Below, piece after piece: positions 44,455-54,110 of a stretch of 64,000 nucleotides of DNA (positions are counted from its first letter, which is position 1; each line of letters starts with the position of its first letter). The stretch lies in contig NZ_BJCF01000009.1 in the NCBI RefSeq assembly GCF_005402965.1, positions 1-64,000 of the forward strand, in the 5' to 3' direction. The notes under the pieces are model-generated. The model ran no database searches. It was not told where the DNA came from and saw nothing but the letters and a program-made list of their open reading frames with translations. A program made the translations under genes and the position numbers. Origin of the DNA: Dolichospermum planctonicum. Its GTDB lineage: Bacteria; Cyanobacteriota; Cyanobacteriia; Cyanobacteriales; Nostocaceae.

Positions 44455-44763
44455 TTAGTAACGGTTACGTGAACCACCACCACCGTAGCCGCTACGACCA
44501 CCAGCAGAAGGACCTCTGTCTTCTTTGGGTTTTGCCTTGTTCACTTTTAAGTCACGTCCCATCCATTCTGCACCATCAAGAGCTTCAATAGCAGCGGCTT
44601 CTTCAGCTTCAGTACCCATTTCTACAAAACCAAAGCCGCGCAAGCGACCTGTCTCACGGTCTGTAGGAAGTTGAACACGTTTCACAGCACCGTACTCTGC
44701 GAAAACTTGACTGAGAGCATCTTGTGTAACTTCATAAGAGAGGTTACCCACGTAAATTGACAT
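44455..44763 (-). CDS. RNA-binding protein of the RbpA/Rbp family (single RRM, Gly-rich tail)
   Basis: The 102-residue protein is one RNA-recognition motif with RNP2 IYVGNL (residues 3-8) and RNP1 RGFGFVEM (about 43-50), followed by a short Gly/Arg/Tyr-rich tail (SGYGGGGSRNRY). Proteins of this type in Anabaena are induced by cold and bind RNA, with roles in mRNA localisation and stability. A consensus sigma-70 promoter lies 54 bases upstream (listed separately), giving a short leader. Which rbp paralogue it is cannot be told. Confidence 0.9.
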   Translation of the reverse strand: MSIYVGNLSYEVTQDALSQVFAEYGAVKRVQLPTDRETGRLRGFGFVEMGTEAEEAAAIEALDGAEWMGRDLKVNKAKPKEDRGPSAGGRSGYGGGGSRNRY

Positions 44764-44816
44764 AGAATATTTCCAAAATCATAAGATTGTAGAGATTTAG
44801 ATTTCGGAGAGAAGTC

Positions 44817-44845
44817 TGTATATACCAAAAGGGAAAGCCTGTCAA
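44817..44845 (-). promoter_or_regulatory. consensus sigma-70-type promoter of the rbp gene
   Basis: On the minus strand TTGACA (plus-strand 44840-44845) and TATACA (44817-44822) are separated by exactly 17 bases. Transcription would start near 44810, leaving a leader of about 47 nt before the ATG at 44763. Confidence 0.75.
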
Positions 44846-45339
44846 TACTAACAACAAACATTACTGCCGAATTAATTTCCACTCTCTCATCATTACACAA
44901 AAAATCGTAATTGTGCAAAGAAGTTTAAAAAATGTTGTAAAAAGTAATATTTACTATTTATGAGCAGCCATTAATTAACTTTCCCCTCCGCAACTCAACC
45001 TTAAACCTAAGCTTATCGCGGCTTTTCCAAATATTGACCAATCTGAAATGTTTACCAGCGCTGAAAATAATGCTTTTATGGTGCAATATTTAATACCATT
45101 TATTTTAATTTATTCCTCAAATACCGAATTATTGCCTTGAGTTCGCCAACAAACAGTTTAACACAGGGTTTTAGGATTGGTTGACACTTGCGCGTCTTTA
45201 GTCACCTAAATGATAAAAATTTATTGAAACCATTATCAGTAGGGTTTGCTAAAAAAGTTGTCTGTGGAGGTAGGCAAAGTTATCCAAAAATTCACCTATT
45301 TTAAGCCTTATTTAGATTTTGCGCTTTTACCTAATTGTA
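44846..45339. other. about 490-bp region without a recognised gene
   Basis: It contains an IS/MITE-end-like repeat at 45239-45266 that matches 531-558. An open stretch around 44985-45140 reads NLKPKLIAAFPNIDQSEMFT but has no start codon or family that I recognise. Nothing else could be supported. Confidence 0.5.
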
Positions 45340-45438
45340 ATGCTTTATAGTTTGAGTGAAGATGAACCTGAGGAAATACCACAGTTTACATTAAAGTCGA
45401 GGGCTAATCAAGGGAATGGGAAAAAACAAAGGAAGTAA
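45340..45438 (+). CDS. 32-residue ORF, possible gene tail
   Basis: The frame reads MLYSLSEDEPEEIPQFTLKS then RANQGNGKKQRK. It has an acidic first half and a basic second half like the end of a larger cytoplasmic protein. It lies 35 bases before the ATPase gene on the same strand. No family is recognised, so it may be debris. Confidence 0.2.
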   Translation: MLYSLSEDEPEEIPQFTLKSRANQGNGKKQRK

Positions 45439-45473
45439 GTTATAATATCAACAATTTATATATTGTTTAAGTT

Positions 45474-46601
45474 ATGAAAATCATTTCACTGCGACTCAAG
45501 AATAATTTTTTAGGTTGGGATTTTGATGAAGTTGATTTTTCATCAAATTTAACTCTTTTGGTAGGTGTTTCTGGTGCAGGTAAAACTCAAATTCTGCGGG
45601 CGATTACTGATTTAAAGCGTATTACTAATGGAGGAGCAATAAATGGCTTTGAATGGAAAATAAAATTTTCCACTGTCAATGGTACTGAATTTATCTGGGA
45701 AGGTAGTTTTGATACTATTGAAACTGATGATCTAATTATTGATGATAAAGATGAAATAGAAAAACCATCATTAGTTCATGAAAAATTAACTTCAAAAAAT
45801 AAGATTTTAATTGAACGAACTCAAGAAAAAATAATTTTTAATGATCAAGAAATGCCCAAGCTTTCTTCACATCAATCAATGATCTATATATTGAGAGAAG
45901 ATAGTATTATTCAAGAAGCTTATGATGCTTTAAATAAAATAGAGTATCATGATCACACAAGAAGCTGTGGATTCCGTATATTATCTAATAAACCTTTACA
46001 CTCTCTCACAAATAAATACACAACTTTAGAGAATATAGTAAATAGCCATGAAGATATTCTAACTAAACTATATCTGACTTATTTTCATAAATTAGAGGTT
46101 TTTGATAAAATTAAATCAAGATTTATAGATATCTTTCAACAGATAGAAGATATCAAAATTGACATTGAGTTTTTAGGCAAAAACAATCAAGTAGAAAGTT
46201 CTCTTACTTATATTATTATCTTTATCAAAGAAAAATCTGTCCCAAAATGGATTAAACAAAATAGAATTTCTTCAGGTATGTTACGGACACTTATTCATAT
46301 TAGTGAAATATATCTTTCAACTCCGGGAACTGTAATATTAATTGATGAATTTGAAAATAGCTTAGGGATAAATTGTATTGATATATTAACTGATGACTTA
46401 ATTCATGAAAATAAAAATTTACAATTTATAGCTACCAGTCATCATCCTTATATTATCAATAATATTCCTTATGAATATTGGCAAATCGTTACTCGTAAAG
46501 GTGGACACATTAATATTCGTAATGCGTCAGATTATCATTTAGGTAAATCTAAACAAGAAGCATTTCTTCAATTGACTAAAATTCTCGAAAAACAATTATG
46601 A
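45474..46601 (+). CDS. ABC-type AAA ATPase of a two-gene ATPase/TOPRIM-like operon
   Basis: The 375-residue protein is an SMC/RecF-like ATPase. It has LLVGVSGAGKTQILRAITDL (Walker A 31-38), a variable middle (about 60-240), a signature-like ISSGMLRTLIHISEIYL, Walker B VILIDEFENS (Asp291, Glu292) and an H-loop in ATSHHPYIIN (His323). It has no nuclease domain of its own. Its stop overlaps the start of the TOPRIM-like gene as ATGA, so the two are translated together. OLD, RloA/RloB (AbiL) and PARIS anti-phage systems use such an ATPase with a TOPRIM partner. Which of these it belongs to, or whether it is new, is open. Confidence 0.8.
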   Translation: MKIISLRLKNNFLGWDFDEVDFSSNLTLLVGVSGAGKTQILRAITDLKRITNGGAINGFEWKIKFSTVNGTEFIWEGSFDTIETDDLIIDDKDEIEKPSLVHEKLTSKNKILIERTQEKIIFNDQEMPKLSSHQSMIYILREDSIIQEAYDALNKIEYHDHTRSCGFRILSNKPLHSLTNKYTTLENIVNSHEDILTKLYLTYFHKLEVFDKIKSRFIDIFQQIEDIKIDIEFLGKNNQVESSLTYIIIFIKEKSVPKWIKQNRISSGMLRTLIHISEIYLSTPGTVILIDEFENSLGINCIDILTDDLIHENKNLQFIATSHHPYIINNIPYEYWQIVTRKGGHINIRNASDYHLGKSKQEAFLQLTKILEKQL

Positions 46602-47344
46602 ATTTCTATTTTGTATTTGAGGGGAAAACGGAAGCGATTGTTTATAAAAAGTGGTTATCTGTACTTCTTCCAAATTTAACGGAAGTGGATAGTTTTGATG
46701 CTGTCAGTCAGAATAACTATTATTATGAAAGTGATATGGGTGTTCCTGACTGTTATCGAGTTGCTGCTAATGCTATTCAAGAAATTAACGAAGTACCAAA
46801 ATATGACTACTTGGTACTATTCACGGACGCAGATAGGTTGACTATTTCCGAGAAAAAAGCAGAAGCATTCGAGAAAATTAAACTCAATTTACAAAATAAA
46901 CCTTTTCAAACTTTACCAGAAAATTGTCAATTAGAAATTATTATCCAAAAAGTTTGTAAAGTTTGTATTGAAACTTGGTTTTTAGGAAATAGAAACTTTT
47001 TTGTTAGAAACCCACAAAACAACGAAATTTTAAAAAAATATATCAAGTATTTTGATGTCAGTCAAAGTGATCCTGAAGATTTAGCAAGTGAGTTTGAACA
47101 AAACGAAGAAAATACACGAGAGATTTTTGGATATAAAACAAAAGCTTTATTTCATGAAGGTTATTTGAGAGAGATTTTCAAAGAACGTAATTTATCCTAT
47201 AGTAAATCTAGACCAAAAGAAGTACAAGAAAAATTTTATCTTGAACAATTATTAACCAGAATTAAAACAAACCCAGATCATTTACATAGTTTTCAAAAGT
47301 TCATAGAATTTTGCTCAAAAATAGATGTGCAAGAAAATACATAA
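46598..47344 (+). CDS. TOPRIM-like nuclease partner of the ATPase
   Basis: The 248-residue protein begins MNFYFVFEGKTEAIVYKKWL. EGKTE holds the first acidic TOPRIM residue (Glu8), and YDYLVLFTDADR holds the DxD pair (Asp77, Asp79) in the expected spacing. The C-terminal 150 residues are helical and highly charged without a family that I recognise. Related partners in RloB/DUF4276 and AriB/DUF4435 are RNases or DNases that act when the ATPase senses a phage. The link to defence is inferred from this pairing and from two R-M systems in the same window. Confidence 0.72.
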   Translation: MNFYFVFEGKTEAIVYKKWLSVLLPNLTEVDSFDAVSQNNYYYESDMGVPDCYRVAANAIQEINEVPKYDYLVLFTDADRLTISEKKAEAFEKIKLNLQNKPFQTLPENCQLEIIIQKVCKVCIETWFLGNRNFFVRNPQNNEILKKYIKYFDVSQSDPEDLASEFEQNEENTREIFGYKTKALFHEGYLREIFKERNLSYSKSRPKEVQEKFYLEQLLTRIKTNPDHLHSFQKFIEFCSKIDVQENT

Positions 47345-47351
47345 AATATAA

Positions 47352-47384
47352 TCCTACACTAATCCTATTCGGTGCAGTGTAGGA
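47352..47384. terminator. hairpin between convergent TOPRIM-like gene and dxr
   Basis: TCCTACACT (47352-47360) pairs with AGTGTAGGA (47376-47384). It sits eight bases after the TOPRIM-like stop and 12 before the dxr stop, so it could serve both genes. T-tracts are weak on both sides. Confidence 0.55.
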
Positions 47385-47396
47385 CTATCATAACTT

Positions 47397-48593
47397 TTAA
47401 CCTACCGAGATTATTTGTGGTCGTGTTGCTACTTTTTCCATGGCCGCAAAAACTTCTTTTCTAGCCCATTGATCTGCGTTTAAAATGTCATCTAAAGTGG
47501 GATTTTGTTGGTTATCATCTTGATGGCGATCGCAGACAAATTCGATACATTTAGGAATATCTAAAAATTGAATTTTCTCATCCAAAAATAACGCTACAAC
47601 TTGTTCATTTGCCGCATTTAATACAGCGGGCATAGAACCACCAGCCCTACCAGCAGCATAAGCTAAACGCATACAGGGATATTTTTGATGATCTGGTTCA
47701 CGGAAAGTTAAATCACCAGATTTGACTAGATTCAATCTTTCCCAATTAGTGTAAATTCGCTCTGGCCAAGATAAAGCATAAAGCAAAGGTAAACGCATAT
47801 CTGGCCAACCCAGTTGGGCTAAAACTGAAGTATCTTGTAATTCTATTAATGAGTGAATAATACTTTGGGGATGAATGACAATTTCGATGTTGTTATAATC
47901 TACCCCAAATAAATAATGAGCTTCAATGACTTCCAGACCCTTATTCATCAAAGTTGCAGAATCTACGGTGATTTTTCGTCCCATTGACCAATTAGGATGT
48001 TTAAGAGCATCCGCAACTTTTACCGTTGCTAATTTTTCTACAGGCCAATCTCGGAAAGCACCACCGGAAGCGGTAAGTAATATCTTCCGTAACCCATCTT
48101 TGGGAACACCTTGGAGACATTGGAAAATGGCGGAATGTTCGGAATCTGCTGGTAATAATTTAACTCCGTGTTTTTCTACTAAAGGTAAAACTACGGGAGC
48201 GCCAGCAATCAGAGTTTCTTTATTGGCTAAAGCAATATCTTTACCAGCTTCAATGGCGGCGATAGTCGGTAATAAACCTGCACAACCAACAATACCAGTA
48301 ACAACGGTTTGAGAATCGCCATAACGAGCAACTTCTATCACTCCCTGCTCTCCAGCCAGTAAAATGGGTTGGGGATTTAAATCTTTAATGGCTTCTTTGA
48401 GTTCTGGTAATTTATCAGCAGCGGAAATGGCGGCGATTTCCGGGCGAAATTGACGAATTTGCGCCGCAAATAACTCCACATTCCTGCCAGCAGCTAATCC
48501 AACAATGCGGAACTTATCTGGGTGTTCACAGACGATATCTAGGGTTTGAGTACCAATTGAACCAGTAGAACCAAGTAGGGTAATGGCTTTCAC
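47397..48593 (-). CDS. dxr: 1-deoxy-D-xylulose 5-phosphate reductoisomerase
   Basis: Dxr makes 2-C-methyl-D-erythritol 4-phosphate with NADPH, the first committed step of the MEP isoprenoid pathway. The 398-residue protein begins [20 protein letters not shown] (nucleotide-binding). It has [15 protein letters not shown], the metal-binding [14 protein letters not shown], the flexible-loop region [20 protein letters not shown] and [14 protein letters not shown]. Length and motifs are normal. It stands alone on the minus strand. Confidence 0.97.
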   Translation of the reverse strand: MKAITLLGSTGSIGTQTLDIVCEHPDKFRIVGLAAGRNVELFAAQIRQFRPEIAAISAADKLPELKEAIKDLNPQPILLAGEQGVIEVARYGDSQTVVTGIVGCAGLLPTIAAIEAGKDIALANKETLIAGAPVVLPLVEKHGVKLLPADSEHSAIFQCLQGVPKDGLRKILLTASGGAFRDWPVEKLATVKVADALKHPNWSMGRKITVDSATLMNKGLEVIEAHYLFGVDYNNIEIVIHPQSIIHSLIELQDTSVLAQLGWPDMRLPLLYALSWPERIYTNWERLNLVKSGDLTFREPDHQKYPCMRLAYAAGRAGGSMPAVLNAANEQVVALFLDEKIQFLDIPKCIEFVCDRHQDDNQQNPTLDDILNADQWARKEVFAAMEKVATRPQIISVG

Positions 48594-48931
48594 AATTTTT
48601 TAAGAATTAATAGATAATTTTAACTATAAATGCCTTGGGACTCGTTGATCAGGGGAATTTTTACAATCATCAGACTTACTGACCAATTGCAAATTGTAGG
48701 TATATTTAGATAAATCTACATGATATGATTTTAATCATAATTAAACGCAGATAAACACAGATAAACACAGATAGACTCTGATACATGAATGGATTTCATG
48801 ATTCCGTGCAGTTTTAGATGAAATTGGTATTAATGCTACATTAATTAATCTCTATGACAACCTTTGCTATTTTCGCCATTAATGCTTAACATTACTTAAA
48901 AGTAACATCAAATCAGGAAAAACAAAAGCCT
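48594..48931. other. 338-bp gene-free region
   Basis: It contains a short AAACACAGAT/AAACGCAGAT tandem repeat at about 48742-48772, similar to one at 2221-2251. No convincing gene or promoter pair was found. Confidence 0.6.
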
Positions 48932-50284
48932 ATGGTTAAAGCACAAATAGCGATCGCTTCTCTTCGAGACGCTGCCCGTAGCTTGCCTATAATCGCTACC
49001 AGCATCGCTAAATTTATTTGGACGGATAATTTCTTATTTCCCGCTGCTATGTGGTTTTTAAGTCGTCTATTGGTGGGGATTTCTATGTTGCTGATTGCTC
49101 CCAATCTCCCCCCATTACCAGATGGAATTACGCCCCATTTGGGCTGGGGGATTTTTAATGTTTGGGATACTGTACATTATCGGGCGATTGTTACTGAAGG
49201 CTATGAATTTGTTGATGATGGTAAACAACATAATTTAGCATTTTTCCCCCTGTTTCCTGTCAGCATTTTTATCTTCATGAAATTGGGTTTTTCCTTTGAA
49301 ATAGCTGGATTAATCATCAATAATTTAGCATTTTTAGGTACAGTTTATTGTTTATATTCTTGGGTAAAAAAACAATCTGGCATCAGTGCAGCCCATTGGA
49401 CAATTGCTGTCATAACTTGTTGTCCCATGTCTTTATTCACAGGAGTAATTTACACAGAAGGTTTATATTTGTTATTGAGTACAATAGCTTTACGTTCCTT
49501 TGATCAAAAACAATATATTTGGACAGCAATTTGTGGAGCAATGGCAACAGCAACACGCCCCACAGGCATGGTATTAATCCCCGCATTTTTAATCACAGCT
49601 TGGCGACAGAATAAACCACCAATTGCCTATATAGCAGGTTTATTATCCGCTACAGGTTTATTAGTATTCAGTGTGTATTGTGGGCTAAATTTTGATAATT
49701 TTTTAGCCTTCATTGCTGCACAAAAAGGGTGGCGGCCTTCCTTAGGTTTTGATTGGGAAGGTTGGTTAAATATGTTTATGCAAATTCCTTTTGGCAACAA
49801 TTGGTATTTTGGTTGGGTAGAAAATGATGAAGGTGGAGTTAAAGACTTTTGGTATCCGCTGTTTTTTAGTTTAATTGTCATTAGTTCTTCTTGTTTATTC
49901 TATTGGCGTAAATATTTCCATCCCCAGATATTCCGTGCTGCTTATGTCATAGTCATATTATTATTAATAATTGCAGACCAAGGATTAATAAATAATTTGC
50001 TCAATCTATCTATGATATTAGGTAGTAGCTACCTCCTATGGTATTTCCGTCAGCAACTAACTCCCATTATGGTAGTTTATGGTTTTTGTGGTATTGGTTT
50101 ACTTTTAGCTTCTGGTGGGACAATTTCTTTAAGTCGTCTTGCTTATGGCATTGTACCTCTGAGTGCAGCTATAGGTGTCTGTTTGTCTCGCTATCCCCGT
50201 CAAGCTTATTTATTGATGGGTATATTTATCACTTTGTTAAGTAAATTAGCAGTGGGTTTTGCCCAGGAAATTTGGGTTGGTTGA
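48932..50284 (+). CDS. PIG-V-like mannosyltransferase family membrane protein
   Basis: The 450-residue protein has about ten to twelve membrane helices. It has the first-loop motif FNVWDTVHYRAIVTEGYEFV, with an Asp expected to be catalytic in GT-C enzymes using a polyprenyl-phosphate sugar, and FFPLFPVSIF and ATATRPTGMVL typical of the family. It is a paralogue of the gene at 52843-54108. Its N-terminus is about 20 residues longer, and that extension is encoded by a HIP1-containing dispersed repeat (about 48948-48995). The sugar and acceptor are unknown. It leads a run of GT genes. Confidence 0.82.
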   Translation: MVKAQIAIASLRDAARSLPIIATSIAKFIWTDNFLFPAAMWFLSRLLVGISMLLIAPNLPPLPDGITPHLGWGIFNVWDTVHYRAIVTEGYEFVDDGKQHNLAFFPLFPVSIFIFMKLGFSFEIAGLIINNLAFLGTVYCLYSWVKKQSGISAAHWTIAVITCCPMSLFTGVIYTEGLYLLLSTIALRSFDQKQYIWTAICGAMATATRPTGMVLIPAFLITAWRQNKPPIAYIAGLLSATGLLVFSVYCGLNFDNFLAFIAAQKGWRPSLGFDWEGWLNMFMQIPFGNNWYFGWVENDEGGVKDFWYPLFFSLIVISSSCLFYWRKYFHPQIFRAAYVIVILLLIIADQGLINNLLNLSMILGSSYLLWYFRQQLTPIMVVYGFCGIGLLLASGGTISLSRLAYGIVPLSAAIGVCLSRYPRQAYLLMGIFITLLSKLAVGFAQEIWVG

Positions 50285-50291
50285 GGAGGTT

Positions 50292-50894
50292 CTAACTATT
50301 GTTTTTTGTTTCAGGTTCTGCAATTTCAAATTTGACTTTATTATATATATCCTGCAAAGAAATTGTGAAAGGTACTGTTGTCAGAGATATATTTTCATCT
50401 TCTGCATCATATTCACAAAAATTCCATCTTTTTTTCCCAATTTTAGAAAATTGTTCTACATGAATACGGTTTTGATCAATTAATAGGTATTCTTGAAAAG
50501 TGGGAATTGTTCTGTAAGCGGCAAATTTATCTTCTTTGTCGTAACTTTTAGTAGATTTAGACAAAACTTCTATAATTACCTGGGGGTTTGTAATTGTATC
50601 TGTCCGATTGTTGACAAATTCCGGCTCATCTGCAATAATGATCACATCTGGATAAGTGTATATTAGCTTTTGAGGTATCCATAGACGCATATCACCCATG
50701 AAAACTTCGTAATTTTGATTTTTGAAGGCAAAATTCAGTCCAGAGCTTAAATTCAAAGAGATGCGGTTATGATTTATAGATGGACCAGCCATAGCAATGA
50801 TTTGTCCGTCAATGTATTCGCTTTTGTAGTCAGCAGTTGCTTCTAATTCCAGATATTCCTCTGGAGTGTAATATTGCTTTTGGATTAGTTGCAT
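50292..50894 (-). CDS. Uma2 family (DUF820) putative endonuclease
   Basis: The 200-residue protein belongs to another Uma2 subgroup. It begins QKQYYTPEEYLELEATADYK and SEYIDGQIIAMAGPS, and has TYPDVIIIADEP (core Asp), NPQVIIEVLSKSTKSYDKED (core Glu) and the FQEYLLIDQNRIHVEQFSK end block. It is complete. Seven bases separate its stop from the convergent PIG-V-like gene, so it was probably inserted into the glycosyltransferase cluster. Confidence 0.88.
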   Translation of the reverse strand: MQLIQKQYYTPEEYLELEATADYKSEYIDGQIIAMAGPSINHNRISLNLSSGLNFAFKNQNYEVFMGDMRLWIPQKLIYTYPDVIIIADEPEFVNNRTDTITNPQVIIEVLSKSTKSYDKEDKFAAYRTIPTFQEYLLIDQNRIHVEQFSKIGKKRWNFCEYDAEDENISLTTVPFTISLQDIYNKVKFEIAEPETKNNS

Positions 50895-51060
50895 ATTTTT
50901 GATTAGAAAGCTATGTATATTAATTTAATATAACATCTTATTTAGGATTCCTATAATCGCTATATCAGCAATTATTATTAATTAACCAGTTTATATATCA
51001 ATTTTCTTATATTACTCAATTCCCGCATGAAAAATTGCACTAAAGTATGGTACTATTTAG

Positions 51061-51092
51061 TAGTGATTAATTGATAGTGATTAATTGATAGT
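51061..51092. repeat. tandem 14-bp repeat TAGTGATTAATTGA
   Basis: Two exact units and the first four bases of a third lie about 75 bases upstream of the next glycosyltransferase gene, in an otherwise featureless 270-bp spacer (50895-51164). Confidence 0.8.
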
Positions 51093-51164
51093 CCACAAAA
51101 TAACCTTGTTTATCAATAGATAAATAACCACCAAAATCCTCTTTTAGGTTAGGTAAAATTCAAT

Positions 51165-52733
51165 ATGAATTTTGTTTGGAAACGGCTTACCCAGAATAAT
51201 ATACTGTTTAGCAATTCTTGCACTACTTTATTTTTTTTAATTGGTTTACCTGCTATTCTCCATCATGCTATGTGGCGCGATGAATTAAATGTTTGGCTTA
51301 TTGTTAGAGATAGTCAATCATTATTTGAATTATTTCATAACATTCATTATGAAGGACATCCCTTTGTTTGGTATATCTGTTTGGCTATTTTAAAACAAAT
51401 CACAAATAACCCTGTGATTATGCAAATATTTCACCTATGTTTAGCTACATCATCTGTTTATTTATTTACTCGATATTCCCCATTTAATTATTCACAAAAG
51501 TTGTTATTTTGTTTAGGTTATATTCCATTTTATGAATATTTATTAATTAGCAGAAATTATGCAATTGGGTTATTATTATGTTTTTTGTTCTGCATTATCT
51601 ATCCTCAAAGAAAACAGAGTTATCTTAAACTTTCTATTGTTTTATTATTAATTGCTAATTCAAATGCTTATTGCTTAATGTTAGCAATAGCATTTAGTAT
51701 TACTTTATCGTTAGAGTATATTTTTCAAAAATCTTTACATCAAAACCTTTTAGCGAAAAAACATGACATTATTTTAAGTAGTTTAATTGTTTTAACTGGA
51801 ATAATTATCTCCTTGATTCAACTTATTCCTCCTCAAGATAGTAAATTAGCTGGAGGTTTATCAGGAGTTATATTAAACTTTGACTTTAAACACTTAACTA
51901 CTACTTTAGTAAGGCTTTGGAATAGTTATATTATTATTTTAGTTCCTGGTGAATCTCAACAATTAAGCCTCATTTTATTTTCTATTTTATCTATAGTATT
52001 TTTCGGATTTTTCACAATATCATTTTTCAGAAAACCACTTGTTTTGTTTCTTTACACTTTTGGAACAATTGAAATTCTTGTCTTTACATACGTTAAATTT
52101 TTAGGTAGTCCTCGTCATTATGGGCATTTGTATATTTTATTAGTTGTATGCCTTTGGCTTGCTAGTTATTATTCTCAAACATCTTTATTTTTGCAATTAT
52201 TTCCCCGAAAGTTGAAAACTCATATTATACAAGTTATTAAATGGACAAAACCTTATTATTTATCTGTGATTATGTTGATTTTATATGTGCAAATGGCGGG
52301 AGGAATATTTGCTTTTGGTAGAGACATGATTATTCCTTTTTCATCTAGCAAAGAAGCATCTGCTTATATAAAGGAGAAATATAAATATCAATTAAATGAT
52401 ATGTTTATTGTAGGGAGTAAAGATTATACAATGTCACCAATTGCTGGATATATTAATCGCCAAATTTATTATCCAGAAATTCAAAAGATAAGTAGCTTTG
52501 TGTTATTTACTACTAAACGACAAGAAGTTGATCAAATGGAAATTTTAAGCCAAGTCAGTCAAATCAGCAAACAACAATTAAAACCCATATTATTGATTTT
52601 AAATAAACCATTAGAAATTAATCATCCTGACTTAAAGATTGATCCTATCAAGGAATTTAAAAAAGGCTTTAATTATGATGAGCGATATTATTTATATTTT
52701 ATTACACAAAAATCTACATCTAGTGGGATATAA
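51165..52733 (+). CDS. GT-C-like multi-pass membrane protein, putative glycosyltransferase
   Basis: The 522-residue protein has about ten hydrophobic helices. Its first external loop contains MWRDELNVWLIVRDSQS and HYEGHPFVWY. The Asp-Glu pair sits where GT-C glycosyltransferases keep catalytic acids, and the HP motif follows as in GT39-like proteins. The last 130 residues form a mainly soluble tail. It lies between two PIG-V-like paralogues on the same strand. I do not recognise a named family, so glycosyltransferase is inferred from topology and neighbours. Confidence 0.65.
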   Translation: MNFVWKRLTQNNILFSNSCTTLFFLIGLPAILHHAMWRDELNVWLIVRDSQSLFELFHNIHYEGHPFVWYICLAILKQITNNPVIMQIFHLCLATSSVYLFTRYSPFNYSQKLLFCLGYIPFYEYLLISRNYAIGLLLCFLFCIIYPQRKQSYLKLSIVLLLIANSNAYCLMLAIAFSITLSLEYIFQKSLHQNLLAKKHDIILSSLIVLTGIIISLIQLIPPQDSKLAGGLSGVILNFDFKHLTTTLVRLWNSYIIILVPGESQQLSLILFSILSIVFFGFFTISFFRKPLVLFLYTFGTIEILVFTYVKFLGSPRHYGHLYILLVVCLWLASYYSQTSLFLQLFPRKLKTHIIQVIKWTKPYYLSVIMLILYVQMAGGIFAFGRDMIIPFSSSKEASAYIKEKYKYQLNDMFIVGSKDYTMSPIAGYINRQIYYPEIQKISSFVLFTTKRQEVDQMEILSQVSQISKQQLKPILLILNKPLEINHPDLKIDPIKEFKKGFNYDERYYLYFITQKSTSSGI

Positions 52734-52842
52734 TGCCTTAATTCAAAATTAAGTCACGGTTTAAGTTGCATTATCACCAATAAGATGTATACTTTTTTTA
52801 GATATTTACTTTATCAATCTGAAAAGGACATAATCCTAATAT

Positions 52843-54108
52843 ATGGAAATAATTAACTGTCAAAAGCTTATTAATAATAGTTTATTTTTTCCCATAGTAA
52901 TGTGGTTAACAAGCAGACTTACTATAACAATAGCAATGCTCGTATTTGCCCCTTTGTTGCCGATACCAACAGATGGCATGAAAGCTACATTTAGCTGGGA
53001 TATTTTTTATGCTTTTGATAGTCTGCATTACGAAAAAATAGCAACTTCTGGCTACAATTTTTCAATTCATGAGCAAGAATATTCAGTTGCCTTTTTTCCG
53101 TTATTTCCTTTATTAATTCATTCATTTATGATGTTTGGATTACCATTTAAAGTGGCAGGAATATTAGTCAATAATCTGGCATTTCTGATAGCATTGCTCG
53201 TCTTGTATAGTTGGGTAAATGAGTTTTATAGTAAGAGTGCAGCACGATGGACAACTGCCGTATTTACATGGTTTCCAGCCTCTTTATTTTGTACGGTAAT
53301 TTACTCTGAAGGCTTATATCTTTTATTCAGTACAGCTGCTTTACGAGCTTTTGATAAAAAACAAAGTGCTTGGGTGGCTCTTTGGGGTGCCATAGCTACC
53401 GCTGCCCGTCCAACTGGTATAGCATTGATACCAGCCTTTTTACTTACATCTTGGCAAGAAAAAAGGGGAATAAAATTTTACCTTGCAAGTTTAGCTACTG
53501 GTGGTGGTCTGTTTATCTATAGCTTGTATTGTCAGATTAAATTTGGTGATGCTTTGGCTTTTATCCATGCACAAAAAGCATGGCGGCCTTCACTTGGATT
53601 TGACTGGCAGAGTTGGTTAAGGATTATAATGCAAATTACAATTGGACCGGTTAACACAGTATCAGGATATTTAAAAGATCCTTGGTATCCATTGTTATTT
53701 ATGATTATTGTAATTAGCAGTTATTTATTGTGGTACTTCCGTAAAATATTAGGTTCTGTCAAGGTGGATTATGGCTTTTACGCTTTAATTTTATTTTTGT
53801 GGTTGCTAGGGGGTGATCCATTGATTAATGCAGTCCCGATTTTAGGTGGTGCTTACTTATTATGGCATTTACGCACTCAATTAACCCCTATTACGCTGAT
53901 TTATGGATTCTGCGCCTTAGCGTTGATTTTAGCCTCTGGAGGAACTTGGTCATTAAATCGTATTGCTTACGGTATTATCTCTTTAAGTGTAGCTTTGGGT
54001 GTATTGTTATCGCGTTATCCTCGTTGGGGATATATGTCTATAGGCTTTTTTGCCATACTGGTAATAACCTTTTCTATTCGATTTGCTCAAAAGCTTTGGG
54101 TGGCTTGA
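52843..54108 (+). CDS. PIG-V-like mannosyltransferase family membrane protein (second paralogue)
   Basis: The 421-residue protein aligns along its length with that at 48932-50284: FYAFDSLHYEKIATSGYNFS in the first loop, FFPLFPLLIHSFMMFG, TAARPTGIALIPAFL and AQKAWRPSLGFDWQSWL. It lacks the N-terminal extension and therefore probably shows the native start. The same catalytic Asp is present. The two paralogues look like an old tandem duplication that later took in the GT-C-like gene and a Uma2 gene. Confidence 0.82.
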   Translation: MEIINCQKLINNSLFFPIVMWLTSRLTITIAMLVFAPLLPIPTDGMKATFSWDIFYAFDSLHYEKIATSGYNFSIHEQEYSVAFFPLFPLLIHSFMMFGLPFKVAGILVNNLAFLIALLVLYSWVNEFYSKSAARWTTAVFTWFPASLFCTVIYSEGLYLLFSTAALRAFDKKQSAWVALWGAIATAARPTGIALIPAFLLTSWQEKRGIKFYLASLATGGGLFIYSLYCQIKFGDALAFIHAQKAWRPSLGFDWQSWLRIIMQITIGPVNTVSGYLKDPWYPLLFMIIVISSYLLWYFRKILGSVKVDYGFYALILFLWLLGGDPLINAVPILGGAYLLWHLRTQLTPITLIYGFCALALILASGGTWSLNRIAYGIISLSVALGVLLSRYPRWGYMSIGFFAILVITFSIRFAQKLWVA

Positions 54109-54110
54109 AC

